Origin: an uncultured Mitsuokella sp.
Lineage (GTDB): Bacteria; Bacillota; Negativicutes; Selenomonadales; Selenomonadaceae
Reading direction: 5' to 3'
NCBI GenBank assembly: GCA_945877355.1
Contig: CAMCRT010000007.1
Coordinates: 1-52,207, forward strand
Length of the DNA stretch: 52,207 bases
Positions 1-7,995 of the stretch are shown one piece after another. The notes beneath the pieces are model-generated. The model saw only the letters and a program-made list of their open reading frames with translations, searched no databases and was not told where the DNA came from. Both the position numbers and the translations under genes were made by a program. Numbering within the stretch: position 1 is the stretch's first letter; each line of letters starts with the position of its first letter.

Positions 1-146
1 TCCGTGAGCCGCGTGTCCATGCAGGTGAATATGGCCATCTTCTTCTGGGGCAGCTTGCTCTTTGCGATATCCTCGTCGCTGTAGTCGTGCTTCCCGTGGG
101 CGACAAATTCCCTGTTTGCCTCCAAAACTTCCTGTAAACGATTCAT
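1..146 (-). CDS. beta-class carbonic anhydrase, N-terminal fragment
   Basis: The gene is cut by the window edge, so only the first 48 codons are visible. Beta carbonic anhydrases interconvert CO2 and bicarbonate with a zinc ion in the cytoplasm. The translation ends in TCMDTRLT; the Cys-x-Asp-x-Arg pattern is the first zinc-ligand and catalytic motif of that family and lies at the expected distance from the N-terminus. The ATG (complement of 144-146) is preceded on the minus strand by AAGGAGAG. It is divergent from fumC and shares the roughly 250-bp region between them. The family call is good; the exact subtype cannot be judged from 48 residues. Confidence 0.75.
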   Translation of the reverse strand, partial: MNRLQEVLEANREFVAHGKHDYSDEDIAKSKLPQKKMAIFTCMDTRLT

Positions 147-323
147 AGTTCTCTCCTTTTCCCAAAAGGGCAATCGCGCCCGAGTCGTCTCCTACAGCAT
201 ACCACAAATGACAGCAGGAAACACCCGCTTTCCCGACATTCTTTTTCACAGGTCTTTGTGTCCGCCCCTGGCTTTTTGGAAGGGCATGGCACGAGAAAGG
301 CAAATTTTCTGTGATACATATCA

Positions 324-352
324 TTGATATCTACTCTCATTTATGCTATTGT
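324..352 (+). promoter_or_regulatory. sigma-70 type promoter of fumC
   Basis: TTGATA at 324-329 and TATTGT at 347-352 are separated by 17 bp and sit about 40 bp before the fumC start. No operator is evident. Confidence 0.6.
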
Positions 353-394
353 ATAGGTAAATAAGAAAAGAGCTGAAAAGAAGGAGTGGTATGT

Positions 395-1759
395 ATGGAA
401 TATCGTATCGAGCATGATTCCCTGGGAGAGGTCAAGGTTCCGGCAGATCGCTATTGGGGTGCCCAGACCCAGCGCAGCTTCCAGAATTTCCCCATCGGCA
501 CGGAGAAGATGCCAAAGGAAATCATCCGGGCCTTTGCCATCCTCAAGAAAGCCGCCGCCATCGCCAACCACAACCTGGGGCGGCTGGACGAGAAGCGGTG
601 CAAGCTCATCGGACAGGTGGCAGACGAGATCCTTGCGGGGAAGCTTGACGACCATTTTCCCCTCGCCGTATGGCAGACGGGCAGCGGCACCCAGTCCAAC
701 ATGAATGTGAACGAGGTCATCGCCAACCGGGGCAATGAGATCGCCGGAGAGAAGCTCCTGCATCCCAATGACCACTGCAACATGTCCCAGAGCTCCAATG
801 ACACCTTCCCGACCGCCATGCACATCGCGGCGGTGCTGGCCATCGAGGATCAGCTCCTACCCAGCATCGATGAGCTTTCAGCCACCTTCGGGGAGCTCAT
901 GGAGAAGAATAGGGGCGTCGTCAAGACGGGCCGCACCCATCTGCAGGACGCGGTGCCCATCGCCTTCTCCCAGGAAATCAGCGGCTGGCGGGCCCTCCTG
1001 ACGGAGCCCCGGGACATGATCGCCGCCAGCCTCCAGTTCCTGAAGCCCCTGGCCCTTGGCGGAACAGCCGTCGGCACGGGACTCAATGCGCCGAAGGGCT
1101 TTGCCGAGGAGGTGGCGCGGGTCGTCGGCGAGCTGACGGGGCAGGACTTCGTCACGGCGGCCAACAAGTTCCACGCTCTCTCCAGCAAGGACGAGCTGGT
1201 CTTCGCCCACGGGGCACTGAAGTCCCTCGCGGCGAATATGCTGAAGCTCGCCAACGACGTGCGCTGGCTCGCCAGCGGCCCCTGCTGCGGCCTCGGGGAG
1301 ATTCAGATTCCTGCCAATGAGCCGGGAAGCTCCATCATGCCGGGCAAGGTGAACCCCACCCAGTGCGAGTCCATGACCATGGTGGCGGTGCAGGTCCTCG
1401 CCAACGATACGGCCATAGGTCTCGCCGCCTCCCAGGGCAACTTCGAGCTCAATGTGTTCATGCCCGTCCTCATCCACAACTTCCTCCAGTCCGTGCGCCT
1501 CATGGCGGACTCCCTTCGCTCCTTCAACAAGCGCTGCGCCGTGGGCATCGAGGCGAATCGGGAGAAGATGAAGGACAACCTCCACCGCTCCCTTATGCTC
1601 GTCACGGCTCTGAACCCCCACATCGGCTACGAGCACGCGGCAAAGACGGCCCAGAAGGCCTATCGGGAGAACATCTCCCTGAAGGAAGCCTGTGTGGCCC
1701 TGGGATATCTGACGTCGGAGAAATTCGACGAGGTATTCCATCCCGAGGAAATGGTTTGA
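395..1759 (+). CDS. fumC: class II fumarate hydratase
   Basis: This 454-residue protein catalyses reversible hydration of fumarate to malate; in a succinate/propionate fermenter it would run from malate to fumarate. It carries the fumarase/aspartase superfamily signature GSSIMPGKVNPTQCE. The G-K-V-N-P-T-Q-C-E form matches fumarase rather than aspartase, which usually has A-K-V-N-P-V. The substrate-binding segments SQSSNDTFPTAMH and GRTHLQDAVPI are present, and the length fits FumC (about 460). The open frame extends upstream to a GTG at 386, but ATG 395 is preferred because AAGGAG at 381-386 lies 8 bp before it. gpmA follows 34 bp downstream, so the two may be co-transcribed. Class II enzymes have no iron-sulfur cluster and tolerate oxygen. 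Confidence 0.95.
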   Translation: MEYRIEHDSLGEVKVPADRYWGAQTQRSFQNFPIGTEKMPKEIIRAFAILKKAAAIANHNLGRLDEKRCKLIGQVADEILAGKLDDHFPLAVWQTGSGTQSNMNVNEVIANRGNEIAGEKLLHPNDHCNMSQSSNDTFPTAMHIAAVLAIEDQLLPSIDELSATFGELMEKNRGVVKTGRTHLQDAVPIAFSQEISGWRALLTEPRDMIAASLQFLKPLALGGTAVGTGLNAPKGFAEEVARVVGELTGQDFVTAANKFHALSSKDELVFAHGALKSLAANMLKLANDVRWLASGPCCGLGEIQIPANEPGSSIMPGKVNPTQCESMTMVAVQVLANDTAIGLAASQGNFELNVFMPVLIHNFLQSVRLMADSLRSFNKRCAVGIEANREKMKDNLHRSLMLVTALNPHIGYEHAAKTAQKAYRENISLKEACVALGYLTSEKFDEVFHPEEMV

Positions 1760-1793
1760 GTGGTCGGATAGCTTTTAGAAGGGAAGCGATTTT

Positions 1794-2546
1794 ATGTCAA
1801 TGAAGCTTGTACTCGTTCGCCATGGGGAAAGCGAATGGAATAAAAAGAATCTCTTTACGGGCTGGCAGGACGTGGATCTGAGCCCCCAGGGCCATCTGGA
1901 GGCGGAGAAGGCAGGGGCGCTCCTGCAGGAGGAAGGCTATGACTTCGATATCTGCTACACATCCTACCTGAAGCGGGCCATCCACACGCTCAATCATATC
2001 CTCGACGGCCTCGACCGGGCCTGGCTGCCCGTCGTCAAGACCTGGAAGCTCAACGAGCGCCACTACGGCGCCCTGCAGGGGCTCAACAAGGCGGAGACGG
2101 CGGCAAAATACGGGGAGGAGCAGGTAAAGGTCTGGCGCCGCTCCTTCGACGTGCTGCCGCCGGCACTGGACCCCGCGGATGAGCGCAATCCCGCCCTCCA
2201 GGACATGTACCGGGACGTGGACAAGAAGCTCCTGCCGCTGGCCGAGAGCCTAAAGACGACAATCGAGAGGGTCGTGCCCTACTTTGAGAGCAATATCAAG
2301 AAGGACATGCTGGCAGGAAAGCGCGTCCTCATCGCCGCCCACGGCAACTCCCTCCGGGCCCTCGTCAAGTATTTCGAGGGACTCGACGACGAGGCCATCA
2401 CAAAGGTAAACATCCCCACGGGCGTCCCCCTTGTCTACGAATTTGACGAGGACATGAAGGTCATCAGCAAGAAATATCTCGGCGACCAGACACTGATCCA
2501 GCAAAAGATGAACGTCGTCGCCAACCAGGGCAAGAGCGGGAAATAA
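1794..2546 (+). CDS. gpmA: 2,3-bisphosphoglycerate-dependent phosphoglycerate mutase
   Basis: A 250-residue cofactor-dependent phosphoglycerate mutase interconverting 3- and 2-phosphoglycerate in glycolysis. The N-terminal [12 protein letters not shown] segment carries the phosphorylated His at residue 10, and the second catalytic His lies in [26 protein letters not shown] is also typical of GpmA. ATG 1794 is preceded by a GAAGGGAAG ribosome site. It follows fumC by 34 bp and is followed by an intrinsic terminator near 2671. A second, unrelated cofactor-independent mutase (gpmI) is encoded 8 kb away, so the step is covered twice. Confidence 0.95.
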   Translation: MSMKLVLVRHGESEWNKKNLFTGWQDVDLSPQGHLEAEKAGALLQEEGYDFDICYTSYLKRAIHTLNHILDGLDRAWLPVVKTWKLNERHYGALQGLNKAETAAKYGEEQVKVWRRSFDVLPPALDPADERNPALQDMYRDVDKKLLPLAESLKTTIERVVPYFESNIKKDMLAGKRVLIAAHGNSLRALVKYFEGLDDEAITKVNIPTGVPLVYEFDEDMKVISKKYLGDQTLIQQKMNVVANQGKSGK

Positions 2547-2574
2547 GCCACTTTATCCATATAACAAACTACAC

Positions 2575-2604
2575 GCACAAACGTCCACTTTGTGGACATT
2601 GTGC
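2575..2604 (+). other. stem-loop downstream of gpmA
   Basis: GCACAA / GTCCAC pairs with GTGGAC / TTGTGC around a TTT loop. There is no T-run, so this looks like a 3'-end stability structure preceding the terminator at 2671. Confidence 0.5.
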
Positions 2605-2619
2605 GCCGTCCTTGCAAGA

Positions 2620-2660
2620 AATCAGCCAATCAGTCTGCGCCTACGGCTTGACTTCTTGGG
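2620..2660 (+). repeat. probable fragment of repeat family 2
   Basis: TCAGCCAATCAG (2622-2633) and GGCTTGACTTCTTGG (2645-2659) match, in the same order, the core hairpin of the longer elements at 24884-25047 and 28671-28825. The terminal parts are absent, so this looks like a decayed copy. Confidence 0.45.
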
Positions 2661-2670
2661 ATTTCATAGT

Positions 2671-2702
2671 AAAAAGGAGCTGCGTGAAACAGCTCTCTTT
2701 TT
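2671..2702 (+). terminator. intrinsic terminator after gpmA
   Basis: AAAAAGGAGCTG pairs with CAGCTCTCTTTTT (one bulge) around a short loop, followed by a T-rich tail. Confidence 0.7.
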
Positions 2703-2749
2703 GTGTTTTTGTCCAAAGGCTGAGGTGTTTTGTCACAATCCAGCAGCAA

Positions 2750-2950
2750 GACTCCCTCCGTCACGCTTCGCGTGCCACCTCCCTCGAGAGGGAGGCAAGC
2801 AAAGCACCTATGCTCGTAATGGATAGCTGCGACCAGCAGATTCCTGCGCTCAACCTAACAACTCCATCGAATGTCCCGTTCCATTGCGAAACTATGAGCC
2901 TTGCCTCGTCCCCCTCCCGAGGGGGAACGCCCGCAGGGCAAGGGGGAGTC
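2750..2950 (+). repeat. repeat family 1, copy A (paired-hairpin element)
   Basis: The left module starts GACTCCCTCCG and contains CACGCTTCGCGTG and CCTCCCTCGAGAGGGAGG hairpins. About 100 bp later the right module repeats the same design in inverse orientation, with CCCCCTCCCGAGGGGG and an end of GGGGGAGTC. The same two-module layout occurs at 36000-36173 and 51729-51911. It fills most of the 437-bp gap between gpmA and the LUD gene, where I see no protein gene. Confidence 0.8.
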
Positions 2951-2983
2951 TGCGAGGAGGATGTTACACGGCTGACGGACGGG

Positions 2984-3589
2984 TCAGAAGCCCAGGTGCT
3001 CGTCGATGAGCACCACTTCCATATCCATGTGGTTCATCTTTCTCCAGTAGATGGTCTGGGCGTTGCAGATGCGCTGGGGGCTCTTGCAGTCGTAGCAGTG
3101 GTCGCGCCGTACCGCGCAGGGCGTCTTGTACCCGTGACGGGCCGCATTCAGGGGCGCCGCCACATTGCGGGCCCGCCAGGCCGCTTCCTCAATCGTCGGG
3201 GCGATCTTGTTGGAGCCCACGACGAAGTAGACCTTTTCATGGCCGAAGAGAGACCCCGCCACCCGGTTCCCCGTGCCGTCGATATTGACCATTTCCCCGG
3301 TCTCCGCCAGCCCGTTGACGGAGGTCAGGAAGATATCCGTCGTGAGGCAGCGGCGCGCCGTGGCGTAGAAGTCCATGCCGCCCCGGGGATGCTTCGGGTC
3401 GTACACGTCATTGTGGGAGGCGAGGCGCTCGTAGAGCCCCATGGAAATCATCGTCTCCGAGTCCCCAAATCCCACAAGCCGCCCGTCGATTTTGCCATCC
3501 AGATACCGGGCCGCCTCCTCCCCCGTGGCGAAGTGGCTCACCTCATACTTCCGCTCCTTGAGAGCGGCTATGACCTTTTCCATATCCAT
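2984..3589 (-). CDS. LUD-domain protein (LutC/YkgG-like)
   Basis: A 201-residue protein of the LUD fold seen in lactate-utilisation protein LutC and relatives. Family hallmarks are the GFGDSETMISMGLYE stretch, DIFLTSVNGLAETGEMVN, a G-x-G-N-R-V segment and VVGSNKIAPTIEEA. The C-terminal part holds a Cys cluster (C-A-V-R-R-D-H-C-Y-D-C and R-I-C) typical of stand-alone anaerobe LUD proteins; it may bind metal. No lutA or lutB partners are adjacent, so a lactate role is not supported by context. The start is preceded by AGGAGGG on the minus strand. Its stop codon lies about 30 bp past the end of repeat copy A. The fold call is strong and the substrate unknown. Confidence 0.85.
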   Translation of the reverse strand: MDMEKVIAALKERKYEVSHFATGEEAARYLDGKIDGRLVGFGDSETMISMGLYERLASHNDVYDPKHPRGGMDFYATARRCLTTDIFLTSVNGLAETGEMVNIDGTGNRVAGSLFGHEKVYFVVGSNKIAPTIEEAAWRARNVAAPLNAARHGYKTPCAVRRDHCYDCKSPQRICNAQTIYWRKMNHMDMEVVLIDEHLGF

Positions 3590-3608
3590 ACAAATCCCTC
3601 CTAAGAGT

Positions 3609-3636
3609 AGTTTATAGGGGAACGCAAAGAAGTCAA
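3609..3636 (-). promoter_or_regulatory. possible promoter of the LUD gene
   Basis: On the minus strand TTGACT (complement of 3631-3636) is followed after 16 bp by TAAACT (complement of 3609-3614), 20 bp before the start codon. Confidence 0.45.
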
Positions 3637-3722
3637 GCCGTCTTTTCTCCTTGTGGAATCCGCGGATAGATTGTAAAATGGGGATAGATATTTTATTATC
3701 ACGATGGCAAGAGGTGCTTGCA

Positions 3723-3902
3723 ATGCGCGGAATGCAGGGAAAGTCTCAACGGAATGAAGAAAAAACGCAGAAAAAAATAAGCGAGTTGCGAGGAACTTTC
3801 TCTGCCTGCGCAGATGAGAAGAAAAGGTCGCAGGAAAAAGGTGCGTGGGCTCGTGCAGCGGTAGAAAAGTATCGGAAGCATTTGCTAGAAAGGGAGCAGT
3901 GA
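3723..3902 (+). CDS. small highly charged protein, function unknown
   Basis: A 59-residue ORF rich in Lys, Arg and Glu, predicted mainly helical, with no membrane segment or motif I recognise. The ATG is 6 bp after GAGGTG (3711-3716). Its stop lies 3 bp before the ATG of the next gene, which is consistent with translational coupling. The open frame continues upstream to 3651, but the start at 3723 has the better ribosome site. It could be a real leader gene of the downstream membrane protein or a chance ORF. Confidence 0.5.
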   Translation: MRGMQGKSQRNEEKTQKKISELRGTFSACADEKKRSQEKGAWARAAVEKYRKHLLEREQ

Positions 3903-3905
3903 TTT

Positions 3906-4802
3906 ATGGCAGTGATACCACCTGTGCCGCCGGTGCCTCCTGTGGCGCCGGTCGCGCCTGCCGTGTCCCTGGGGGACGGCGGCTCTGTCCACGAGGGGGC
4001 GGCTCCCCAGAGCGGGCACACGACGGGGGAGGAGCAGCAGGAGAGCCAGGCGCGGACGGCTGTGGCAAATGGGGAAGGGGCCCTCGGGAAGACTACCGTA
4101 TCGGATCCGAAGGCGCAAAATGGCCAAGACGGCCAGGCGAATGGGCAGGCCATGGGGACGACCACAGCGCAGAAGCGATCCAGCACCCAAATCGTCCAGG
4201 ATGGACAGGTGCAGCAGGCCCTCGCGGACGGCAGTCAGCAGCAGGGACAGCAGGACGCCCAGACGGGACAGAAAAGCCAGACGGCAGAGCCGCCCGTGCC
4301 CAAGTCCTATACGAACTATAGCGGCGTATTCTGGGGCGCCACGGCGGTCTTTCTCGTGGCCTTCGCCGCCTTCCTCGTGAAGCAGGTGCTCCTGCGAAAG
4401 CGGGGGGCGGAGGGGCTCGACCTCAAGGAACTCTTCCGTATGCCGGGGAAGCAACGCGGGGGCGAGGCGGAGCATGCGCCAGAGCGGATGCAGGAGAAGC
4501 CGCGGGAAAGGGAGGAGCGGCAGGAGGAGATCCTCACGGAGTACACGGGTATGCGTCCGGACGAGGTGCTGGCAAAGCTCTCCCGGGAGGCTGTCGTGCC
4601 GAAGAAGAACCTGACGGCCTACAAAGCCCAGAAGCCGGCAGAGAAGAAAAGTGAAAAGAAGCCGAAGGTAGCATCGCCGGTGAAAAAGCCCATAGCCCCG
4701 AAGCCTCCTGCAGCCCTCGGAAACGGCCAGCAGAAGCCGGCAAAGACGCTGAAGCGCAAGGGGAAGGCGGACGACGGCCCCCATTTCGAGGCACGGGTAT
4801 AA
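3906..4802 (+). CDS. Pro/Gln-rich single-pass membrane protein, function unknown
   Basis: A 298-residue protein I do not recognise. Residues 1-20 are a repeated P-P-V-P-P-V / A-P-V pattern. Residues 25-135 are low-complexity and rich in Gln, Gly, Ala and Thr, with no obvious globular domain. One hydrophobic helix follows at about 139-162 (around FWGATAVFLVAFAAFLV). The tail (163-298) is highly charged and Lys-rich, with repeated KKP / EKK stretches. There is no N-terminal signal peptide, so the topology is probably set by the basic C-terminal side remaining cytoplasmic, leaving the Pro/Gln-rich region outside. It sits just upstream of the SCIFF locus but has its own terminator, so a link to that system is unproven. 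Membrane anchoring with disordered flanks is clear; the job is not. Confidence 0.7.
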   Translation: MAVIPPVPPVPPVAPVAPAVSLGDGGSVHEGAAPQSGHTTGEEQQESQARTAVANGEGALGKTTVSDPKAQNGQDGQANGQAMGTTTAQKRSSTQIVQDGQVQQALADGSQQQGQQDAQTGQKSQTAEPPVPKSYTNYSGVFWGATAVFLVAFAAFLVKQVLLRKRGAEGLDLKELFRMPGKQRGGEAEHAPERMQEKPREREERQEEILTEYTGMRPDEVLAKLSREAVVPKKNLTAYKAQKPAEKKSEKKPKVASPVKKPIAPKPPAALGNGQQKPAKTLKRKGKADDGPHFEARV

Positions 4803-4803
4803 G

Positions 4804-4850
4804 GGGGCGCAGCCTGGCTCCCTCCGACGCACCTTGCGCCCCGCCTTTTT
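4804..4850 (+). terminator. probable intrinsic terminator
   Basis: GGGGCGCA (4804-4811) pairs with TGCGCCCC (4835-4842), followed by GCCTTTTT. The loop is long (23 nt). Confidence 0.5.
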
Positions 4851-4929
4851 CCCAGGAGGCGGCAGATATCCGCTTTGCCCGCTTTGTCCGCTTTCTCTAG
4901 GTATGCTTGCGGGGATGGGACGCGACCCC

Positions 4930-4958
4930 TTGACTTCCACTGCTTTCCCATATAGAAT
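4930..4958 (+). promoter_or_regulatory. strong promoter of the SCIFF precursor gene
   Basis: TTGACT (4930-4935), a 17-bp spacer, then TAGAAT (4953-4958) lie about 40 bp before the SCIFF start codon. The near-consensus boxes fit a highly expressed small gene. Confidence 0.75.
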
Positions 4959-4997
4959 AGTAATAGCGTAATGGATTCTAGGCTAGGAGGAAATGCC

Positions 4998-5138
4998 ATG
5001 AAGCACATCAAGACAGTCAACAAGCCGACGATGCAGAAGACCCTTAAGACGGGCGGCTGCGGTGAGTGCCAGGCTTCGTGCCAGAGCGCTTGCAAGACGA
5101 GCTGCACGGTCGGCAATCAGGTTTGCGAGAAGAACTGA
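4998..5138 (+). CDS. scfA: SCIFF ranthipeptide precursor (six Cys in forty-five residues)
   Basis: This 46-residue peptide was too short for routine ORF calling. It starts MKHIKTVNKP and has six cysteines at residues 21, 24, 28, 32, 36 and 43, in the order C-G-E-C-x3-C-x3-C-x3-C-x6-C. That is the hallmark of the SCIFF family, which is nearly universal in anaerobic Clostridia-like Firmicutes. In characterised members a radical-SAM enzyme installs Cys-sulfur to carbon thioether links between the core cysteines and acceptor residues. The start codon is 5 bp after GGAGGAAA. A strong promoter lies upstream and a hairpin with a T-run directly downstream, before the maturase gene. The biological role of the mature product is not settled for the family. 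Confidence 0.95.
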   Translation: MKHIKTVNKPTMQKTLKTGGCGECQASCQSACKTSCTVGNQVCEKN

Positions 5139-5150
5139 TTCTTGGGAAGG

Positions 5151-5186
5151 GTCGTCGCAGTTGCGGCGGCTTTTTCTTTTTTTATT
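5151..5186 (+). terminator. attenuator-type terminator between SCIFF precursor and maturase
   Basis: GTCGTCGC (5151-5158) pairs fully with GCGGCGGC (5163-5170), counting G-U pairs, around a 4-nt loop. A T-rich run follows at 5171-5186. It ends 16 bp before the maturase TTG start, so partial read-through would give much precursor and little enzyme. Confidence 0.75.
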
Positions 5187-5201
5187 CTTTGGAGAACGAT
5201 T

Positions 5202-6605
5202 TTGAACGAAAGCATCCATATCTTTGAGCAGGAGGGCGAGGTCCTCCTGCTGGACATCAATAGCGGCGCCGTCCATGTCATCGACGCGATGGTGCGGGAT
5301 ATCCTCTCGGTATTCACCGGAGAAAATGACGGGGAGGTGCTGGAAAAGCTCACGGGCCAGTACCCGGAGGCAGAGCTTCGGGAGGCCCTCGGGGAGCTCC
5401 ACGCTCTCATGGAGGCCGGCGAGCTCTTTGCGCCGGATATCAATGTGCCGCCCACCTTTCGGGAGCAGGGCCTCGTGAAGTCCCTTTGCCTCATGGTGGC
5501 CCAGGACTGCAACCTGCGCTGCAAGTATTGCTTTGGCGACGGCGGCGACTACGGCATGGGCCGGGCCGTCATGAGCGAGGAGACGGGCCGGAAGGCCGTG
5601 GATTTCCTCATCAAGTCCTCCGGGGCGAGAAGGCATCTGGAGATGGACTTCTTCGGCGGCGAGCCTCTCATGAACTTCGGCACCGTCAAGTCGGTGACGG
5701 AGTACGCCCGGCAGCGGGAGAAGGAGACGGGCAAGAAATTTAAGCTCACCATGACGACGAACGGCATGCTCCTGACCGATGAGAAAATCAAGTGGCTCAA
5801 CGACAATGACTTCGCCCTCGTGCTGTCCCTGGACGGCCGCAAGGAGGTCAATGACGCCATGCGTCCGGACGTGGGGGGCCACGGCACCTACGACCGCATC
5901 GTGAAGAACTTCAAGCGCTGCCTCGCGTCGCGGGAGGGCGGCGACTACGACTACCGGGGCGTCTACACCTTCCTCCGGGGCACCTACACGAAGAAGAATC
6001 TCGACTTTACGGAGGACGTGCTCTCCATGAATGACGAGGGCTTCTCCATCCTCTCCGTGGAGCCCGTCGTGTCGAAGAATCCGGAAATCGGCTTCACGGA
6101 GGCGGATCTTCCTCGCATCTACGAGGAGTACGACCGGCTGACCCATGCCTATATGGAGCGTCACCGGGCGGGAAAGGGCTTTTTCTTCTTCCACTTCAAC
6201 ATGGATCTATCCAATGGGCCCTGCGTGGCAAAGCGCCTCTCGGGCTGCGGCGCTGGCCACGAGTATTTCGCCGTGGCGGAAAACGGGGACCTCTATCCCT
6301 GCCACCAGTTCGTGGGACGGGAGGGCTATCGCCTGGGCTCTCTCGACGAGGGCGTGACGAACACAGAGCTCCCGGCCCATTTCCGCGCCTGCCACGTGCT
6401 GAACAAGGAAAAGTGCCGCTCCTGCTGGGCTAGGTTCTTCTGCTCCGGCGGCTGCCACGCCAATGCGGATCTCTTCCATGGGGACATCTACGAGCCCTAC
6501 GAGGTGGGCTGCGCCATCCAGAAAAAGCGTCTGGAGTGCGCCATCTATGTCCAGGCGATGTTGGCTCTGGAAAAACAGGAGCGGGAAACGGCTGCGGAAG
6601 CATAA
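5202..6605 (+). CDS. scfB: radical SAM SCIFF peptide maturase
   Basis: A 467-residue radical-SAM enzyme that modifies the SCIFF peptide encoded just upstream. Domains in order: an N-terminal peptide-recognition (RRE-like) region at residues 1-90; a radical-SAM core opened by C103-N-L-R-C107-K-Y-C110, the Cx3Cx2C motif that holds the SAM-binding 4Fe-4S cluster, with the FFGGEPLMNF GGE motif; and a C-terminal SPASM domain with many cysteines (SGCGAGHEYF, LYPCHQF, CRSCWARFFCSGGCH) for auxiliary clusters. The open frame reaches back to 5142, but that segment contains the terminator hairpin. TTG 5202, with GGAGAA at 5191-5196, is the likely start. A TTG start would further lower enzyme yield relative to substrate. 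Family assignment is firm. Confidence 0.93.
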   Translation: MNESIHIFEQEGEVLLLDINSGAVHVIDAMVRDILSVFTGENDGEVLEKLTGQYPEAELREALGELHALMEAGELFAPDINVPPTFREQGLVKSLCLMVAQDCNLRCKYCFGDGGDYGMGRAVMSEETGRKAVDFLIKSSGARRHLEMDFFGGEPLMNFGTVKSVTEYARQREKETGKKFKLTMTTNGMLLTDEKIKWLNDNDFALVLSLDGRKEVNDAMRPDVGGHGTYDRIVKNFKRCLASREGGDYDYRGVYTFLRGTYTKKNLDFTEDVLSMNDEGFSILSVEPVVSKNPEIGFTEADLPRIYEEYDRLTHAYMERHRAGKGFFFFHFNMDLSNGPCVAKRLSGCGAGHEYFAVAENGDLYPCHQFVGREGYRLGSLDEGVTNTELPAHFRACHVLNKEKCRSCWARFFCSGGCHANADLFHGDIYEPYEVGCAIQKKRLECAIYVQAMLALEKQERETAAEA

Positions 6606-6638
6606 GCTCTGACCTTGCACACATAAATAATAATTATG

Positions 6639-6669
6639 AAAAAGCCTTGCATGTATTGTGAGGCTTTTT
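6639..6669 (+). terminator. intrinsic terminator after the maturase gene
   Basis: AAAAAGCCT (6639-6647) and AGGCTTTTT (6661-6669) form a perfect 9-bp stem with a 13-nt loop. It is symmetrical enough to work in both directions. Confidence 0.85.
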
Positions 6670-6802
6670 CTTGTTCTTGCGTCTTTCTCTGGGAAAATAT
6701 GGGAATTGCGATGGAAAAATATCGTATTCAAAAAGAAGCGAAATATTCAAGCAATATAAAATTTTTCTTTAGGAACGATTGCTGGAATTTATCCTAAAAT
6801 CA

Positions 6803-6832
6803 TTGACATTTCGGGCATTTGTAGTGTATCAT
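6803..6832 (+). promoter_or_regulatory. promoter of the glycolytic operon
   Basis: Consensus TTGACA (6803-6808) and TATCAT (6827-6832) have an 18-bp spacer, 50 bp before the gap start. The AGGGGG ribosome site is at about 6866-6871. The AT-rich block from 6740 to 6800 may act as an UP element. Confidence 0.75.
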
Positions 6833-6881
6833 ATGGACAGTGAGTTAAACTTCTAATGTTTATTTAGGGGGTAATTTTCAA

Positions 6882-7904
6882 ATGGCAGTAAAAGTTGCTA
6901 TCAATGGTTTTGGTCGTATTGGCCGTCTCGCCTTCCGTCAGATGTTCGACGCTGAGGGCTATGAAGTCGTCGCAATCAACGACCTGACGAAGCCGTCCAT
7001 GCTTGCATACCTGCTGAAGTATGATTCTTCTCAGGGCAAGTATGAGTATGCTGATACGGTTTCGGCTGACGACGAGGCTGGCACGATCACGGTCAAGGGC
7101 AAGACGATCAAGATCTATGCTGAGAAAGATGCAAAGGATATCCCCTGGGCAAAGCATGATGTCGACGTCGTCCTCGAGTGCACGGGCTTCTACACCTCCA
7201 AGGAGAAGGCTTCTGCACACCTCAAGGCTGGCGCAAAGAAGGTCGTCATCTCCGCTCCTGCGGGCAATGACCTCCCGACGATCGTGTTCAACACGAACCA
7301 CAAGACGATCCCCGCAGGCACGAAGATCATCTCCGCTGCTTCCTGCACGACGAACTGCCTCGCTCCGATGGCTGACGCTCTGAACAAGTTCGCTCCAATC
7401 CAGAGCGGCATCATGCAGACGATCCATGCCTTCACGGGCGACCAGATGGTTCTCGATGGCCCGCAGCGCAAGGGTAACCTCCGCCGCAGCCGTGCCGCTT
7501 CCGAGAACATCGTTCCGGCTTCCTCCGGCGCTGCTAAGGCTATCGGCCTTGTCCTGCCGGATCTGAACGGCAAGCTCATCGGCGCAGCACAGCGCGTCCC
7601 GACCCCGACGGGCTCCACGACGCTCCTCTTTGCTGTTGTCAAGGGCGAAGTCACGGTCGAGGGTGTCAACGCTGCTATGAAGGCTGCTCAGACGGAGTCC
7701 TTCGGCTACAACACGGACGAGATCGTTTCCAAGGATATCGTCGGCATGCGCTATGGCTCTCTCTTCGATGCAACGCAGACGATGGTTTCCCACACGGGCG
7801 ACGGCAACTCCCTCGTGCAGGTCGTTTCCTGGTACGACAACGAGAACTCCTACACGAGTCAGATGGTTCGCACGATTAAGTACTTCTCTGAGGAAGTCAA
7901 GTAA
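6882..7904 (+). CDS. gap: glyceraldehyde-3-phosphate dehydrogenase, type I
   Basis: A 340-residue NAD-dependent GAPDH converting glyceraldehyde-3-phosphate to 1,3-bisphosphoglycerate. The Rossmann motif [10 protein letters not shown] is at residues 9-18, an Asp at about 34 after AIN favours NAD over NADP, and the catalytic Cys155 lies in [19 protein letters not shown] and WYDNENSY (C-terminal substrate and subunit contacts) are present. It is the first gene of gap-pgk-tpiA-gpmI, with its own near-consensus promoter. Codon use is strongly biased to a few codons, as expected for a very highly expressed gene. Confidence 0.97.
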   Translation: MAVKVAINGFGRIGRLAFRQMFDAEGYEVVAINDLTKPSMLAYLLKYDSSQGKYEYADTVSADDEAGTITVKGKTIKIYAEKDAKDIPWAKHDVDVVLECTGFYTSKEKASAHLKAGAKKVVISAPAGNDLPTIVFNTNHKTIPAGTKIISAASCTTNCLAPMADALNKFAPIQSGIMQTIHAFTGDQMVLDGPQRKGNLRRSRAASENIVPASSGAAKAIGLVLPDLNGKLIGAAQRVPTPTGSTTLLFAVVKGEVTVEGVNAAMKAAQTESFGYNTDEIVSKDIVGMRYGSLFDATQTMVSHTGDGNSLVQVVSWYDNENSYTSQMVRTIKYFSEEVK

Positions 7905-7942
7905 TCCATCAGCGACAGCTGAATAAGACTAAGATCTCTTGA

Positions 7943-7969
7943 GGTCCGGCCTTTCGTTTGGGCCGGGCC
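7943..7969 (+). other. intercistronic stem-loop, gap-pgk
   Basis: GGTCCGGCC pairs with GGCCGGGCC (one G-U) around a 9-nt loop. Only TTAA follows, so this is more likely an mRNA-processing or stabilising hairpin than a full terminator. Confidence 0.65.
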
Positions 7970-7995
7970 TTAAGTCATTTAAGGGAGGTTTTTTG

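Noticed and set aside
143-340. 65-codon minus-strand frame before fumC
   Set aside because: It overlaps the start of the carbonic anhydrase gene and the fumC promoter; no ribosome site and no recognisable domain.
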